A stretch of DNA of 64,000 nucleotides from Gammaproteobacteria bacterium (GTDB taxonomy: Bacteria > Pseudomonadota > Gammaproteobacteria > Coxiellales > Coxiellaceae). The notes beneath the pieces were generated by a model. The model was not told the origin of the DNA, did not search any database, and saw only the letters and a list, made by a program, of their open reading frames with translations. How positions within the stretch are numbered: the stretch's first letter is position 1; each line of letters starts with the position of its first letter. Shown one piece after another: positions 61,297-64,000 of this stretch. The position numbers were made by a program, and so were the translations under genes. The stretch lies in assembly GCA_026399315.1 (NCBI GenBank), contig JAPLRF010000066.1, positions 11,540 through 75,539 on the forward strand, written 5' to 3'.

Positions 61297-62113
61297 TGCA
61301 AAAACACAATTAAATTTAGTGATTGGTTATCCGTTACATCATACACAAAGCCCATTGTTGCATAATACGATTTATGGCATTTTAAATTATAATTTAATCA
61401 TGTTAGCGCATGAAACAAGCGATTTATTACTAACGATTCAATCGATTAAAACATTGTCAATGGGGCTTGTCGCAGTAACAATGCCTTATAAAAAAGAAAT
61501 TATTGCTTATTTAGATGATATCGATGATGTTGCGAAAAAATTAAATTCGGTTAATACCCTTATTTTTCGAGACAATAAATTATTTGGTTATAATACCGAT
61601 ATTGATGGTATTGCTTATTCATTGCGAAACACGCCCCTTTTTAATAAAAATGTATTAATAATTGGTGCAGGTGGAGCTGCACATGCAGTCGCTTATTATC
61701 TTAATAGAAACCATGCGAATCTATTATGGGTTAATAGAACAAGCAATCACATATTACCTTTAATTAATCTATTTGGAGGAGAAGAGGCCGATATTAATTT
61801 CCTGGATAAATTGCAAATTGATGTGATTATCAATACTACATCTGTAGGAATGTTTCCGGATAATAATAGTTCTCCATTACCGCACTATCATTTTAAATCA
61901 TCTCAAACTGTTTTTGACATGGTGTACAACCCTATTAAAACAAAATTTATTGAAAATGCCAAATTAAAGGGCGCGCGTTGTATTTCAGGATTAGATATGT
62001 TTGTTGTGCAAGGATTAAAACAGATTGAACTTTTAATAAATAAAAGAATCTCATCGCCAGAGTTAGTTGAGTTACTTAAAAAAACATTGACCCAATCGCA
62101 GATTGAATCTTGA
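61289..62113 (+). CDS. aroE: Shikimate dehydrogenase
   Basis: VIGYPLHHTQSPLLHNTIY, VTMPYKKEI, NTDIDGIAYSL, IGAGGAAHAVAYYL. Confidence 0.92.
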   Translation: MIDAKTQLNLVIGYPLHHTQSPLLHNTIYGILNYNLIMLAHETSDLLLTIQSIKTLSMGLVAVTMPYKKEIIAYLDDIDDVAKKLNSVNTLIFRDNKLFGYNTDIDGIAYSLRNTPLFNKNVLIIGAGGAAHAVAYYLNRNHANLLWVNRTSNHILPLINLFGGEEADINFLDKLQIDVIINTTSVGMFPDNNSSPLPHYHFKSSQTVFDMVYNPIKTKFIENAKLKGARCISGLDMFVVQGLKQIELLINKRISSPELVELLKKTLTQSQIES

Positions 62114-62121
62114 GAATAGAT

Positions 62122-63165
62122 ATGAACTATAAGATTATTAAAAAATTATCATCCATAGAAAGTGTAATTCAGGATTTTCCTTTGTCGTATGATGCGCATG
62201 AAAGAATTTTGAAAGATAGAAAAGAGATCAATCAAATTTTGGAGGGTAAAGATAAAAGATTACTTATGATTATTGGCCCTTGTTCCGCATGGCCAAATAC
62301 GGCCGTATTAGAATATGCAAAACGCCTAATGCAATTAAACAAAAAAGTATCGCATGCATTAAAACTCGTTATGCGTGTTTATATTCAGAAACCCCGCACA
62401 ACAAAGGGCTGGACTGGCCCTGTTAATCAGCCGAATCCATTTCTGGAGCCTGATATCGAAGTCGGTATACGATATACGCGAGAAATGATGGTTAAAATAG
62501 TTGAAATGGGTTTAGCCATTGCTGATGAAGCACTATTTACACATAATTCAAAAGGTTTTTTAGAGCTTTTATCGTGGGTTGCTGTGGGTGCCAGAAGTTC
62601 AGAGAATCAGGAACACAGGGTGTTTGCTTCAGCAATGGATTGCGCTGTTGGCATGAAAAATCCCACGCATGGATCATTGTCAATCGCAGTTAACAGTGTT
62701 ATTGCCGCACAACATTCCCATGTTACTGTGTTAGATGGTCATGAAGTAAAAACACAGGGTAATTTACATGCGCATGTTGTCCTGCGTGGGAATAATAGCG
62801 CACCTAATTATGCTAATGCATGTCTATTAGAAATAAAAAAATACATGAATGAAAATCAGGTTTTTAATCCATCTATTATTATTGATACAAGCCATGATAA
62901 TTGTTTGGTAAATAGAATGAAAGATCCTAGTCTACAGCCCAATATCATTTTTGAAGTATTAGAAAATATTAAAAATCAACCCGAGCTGAAAAATATCGTA
63001 AAGGGATTTATGGTTGAAAGTTTTTTAAAAGAGGGTTGCCAGAAAATAGATACAAAACAACCTGAAAATACAGATTTAAATGGCTTGTCAATTACCGATC
63101 CCTGTTTGGGTTGGGATCTTACTGAAAAAATGTTGTTGGATTTAGCGTCTCGAGTGTCATTATGA
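62122..63165 (+). CDS. 3-deoxy-7-phosphoheptulonate synthase (class I DAHP synthase)
   Basis: LMIIGPCSAWPN, MRVYIQKPRTTKGWTGPVNQPN, GARSSENQEHR, IDTSHDN. Confidence 0.92.
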   Translation: MNYKIIKKLSSIESVIQDFPLSYDAHERILKDRKEINQILEGKDKRLLMIIGPCSAWPNTAVLEYAKRLMQLNKKVSHALKLVMRVYIQKPRTTKGWTGPVNQPNPFLEPDIEVGIRYTREMMVKIVEMGLAIADEALFTHNSKGFLELLSWVAVGARSSENQEHRVFASAMDCAVGMKNPTHGSLSIAVNSVIAAQHSHVTVLDGHEVKTQGNLHAHVVLRGNNSAPNYANACLLEIKKYMNENQVFNPSIIIDTSHDNCLVNRMKDPSLQPNIIFEVLENIKNQPELKNIVKGFMVESFLKEGCQKIDTKQPENTDLNGLSITDPCLGWDLTEKMLLDLASRVSL

Positions 63166-64000
63166 ACGAGATTGAAATGAAGATTGAAGCAAGCGCTCCT
63201 GTCACGTATCCAATTAAAATAAAACAAAATTTACTCTGCAATCCAGACTTATGGTTGCCAGATGGTTGGCGAAGGAAGAAATTGCTTGTGATTACGGATG
63301 ACGTGGTTAATAAAATTTACGGTAAAATATTGTTGGATTCAATTTCTGTAGAAAATATAGTATTGTTGACTTTCCCCGCTGGAGAAAAATCTAAAAACCA
63401 GCAAGTAAAGTATGACCTAGAAACACAAATGATGACGCATAATTTCAACCGTGAAACACTTGTTTTAGCGCTCGGTGGAGGTGTTGTTGGCGATATGGCG
63501 GGGTTTATTGCGTCAACTTATATGCGCGGCGTTCCTTATATTCAAATTCCAACAACACTTTTAGCAATGGTAGACAGTAGTGTTGGTGGTAAAACAGGCA
63601 TTAACACAGAGCACGGTAAAAATTTAATCGGAACGTTTTGGCAGCCGCAGTCTGTTGTTGCTGATATAATTTGTTTGAAGTCATTGCCACAGGAACATAT
63701 TATTAATGGCTTAATTGAAGCTTTGAAAATGTTTATGACAAATGATCGCGACAGTTTTGATTATGTTAATAATAATATTGAAAAAATTCTGGATAAAGAT
63801 ATTTCAACATTAAGTGAGATTGTTTCTCTTTCCGTTAAAATAAAAATTTCTATTGTGATGCAGGATGCACAAGAAAAAAATAAAAGAATGATATTGAATT
63901 TTGGGCATACCATCGGTCATGCTTTAGAAAAAATATCAAATTATACGCTATTGCACGGCTATGCTGTTGCATTGGGTATATTGGTTGAAGCAAAAATTGC
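63162..64000 (+). CDS. aroB: 3-dehydroquinate synthase, 3' end outside window
   Basis: Not in ORF track (no stop). Own translation: TLVLALGGGVVGDMAGFIASTYMRGVPYIQIPTTLLAMVDSSVGGKTGINTEHGKNLIGTFWQP. Confidence 0.93.
   Translation, partial: MNEIEMKIEASAPVTYPIKIKQNLLCNPDLWLPDGWRRKKLLVITDDVVNKIYGKILLDSISVENIVLLTFPAGEKSKNQQVKYDLETQMMTHNFNRETLVLALGGGVVGDMAGFIASTYMRGVPYIQIPTTLLAMVDSSVGGKTGINTEHGKNLIGTFWQPQSVVADIICLKSLPQEHIINGLIEALKMFMTNDRDSFDYVNNNIEKILDKDISTLSEIVSLSVKIKISIVMQDAQEKNKRMILNFGHTIGHALEKISNYTLLHGYAVALGILVEAKI

Noticed and set aside
1454-63227. Numerous 60-140 aa antisense or out-of-frame ORFs in the track
   Set aside because: They lie within strong coding genes on the other strand or frame, have no recognisable motifs and low-complexity composition.
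1-64000. CRISPR arrays, tRNA/rRNA genes, transposases, phage genes, toxin-antitoxin pairs
   Set aside because: No regularly spaced repeats, cloverleaf-like genes or recognisable mobile or defence protein motifs were found by reading the sequence and ORF track.

Overview
AT-rich (Legionellales-like gammaproteobacterial, by inference) surface-polysaccharide locus of about 58 kb, followed by uup and the shikimate-pathway genes aroA-aroE-DAHP synthase-aroB (aroB is cut by the window end). The locus encodes: (i) two tandem DegT aminotransferases and a branched/modified-sugar module (PhyH dioxygenase, methyltransferases, E1-alpha/E1-beta ThDP dehydrogenase, alcohol dehydrogenase, WbuC-like cupin, two zinc-binding C-methyltransferase-type proteins, SDR); (ii) a partial pseudaminic-type nonulosonate set (PseB, PseF, RmlD-like SDR, PseI/NeuB family, another DegT, an unassigned GT-B-like protein, Gfo/Idh); (iii) a nearly complete Campylobacter-type legionaminic acid set (PtmA-like SDR, PtmB/LegF, PtmG/WbpG amidotransferase, HisH2/HisF2, LegB, LegC, LegG, LegI, PtmE); (iv) a putative sulfotransferase beside CysQ; (v) gmd-fcl, several glycosyltransferases, a Wzy/WaaL-like protein, deacetylases and FemAB-like transferases. 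Most notable irregularities: a 36-codon scar of an amidotransferase gene directly upstream of hisH; a chimeric deacetylase-kinase ORF whose junction lies exactly at the end of a 181-bp near-identical tract shared with a deacetylase gene 3.1 kb away; two genes split by -1 frame changes at A7 runs, one being a perfect A_AAA_AAA slippery heptamer immediately before a stop; and a nucleotidyltransferase-kinase with domain order opposite to HldE. No tRNA, rRNA, CRISPR array or transposase was recognised. All family names are from motif recognition, with no database search.
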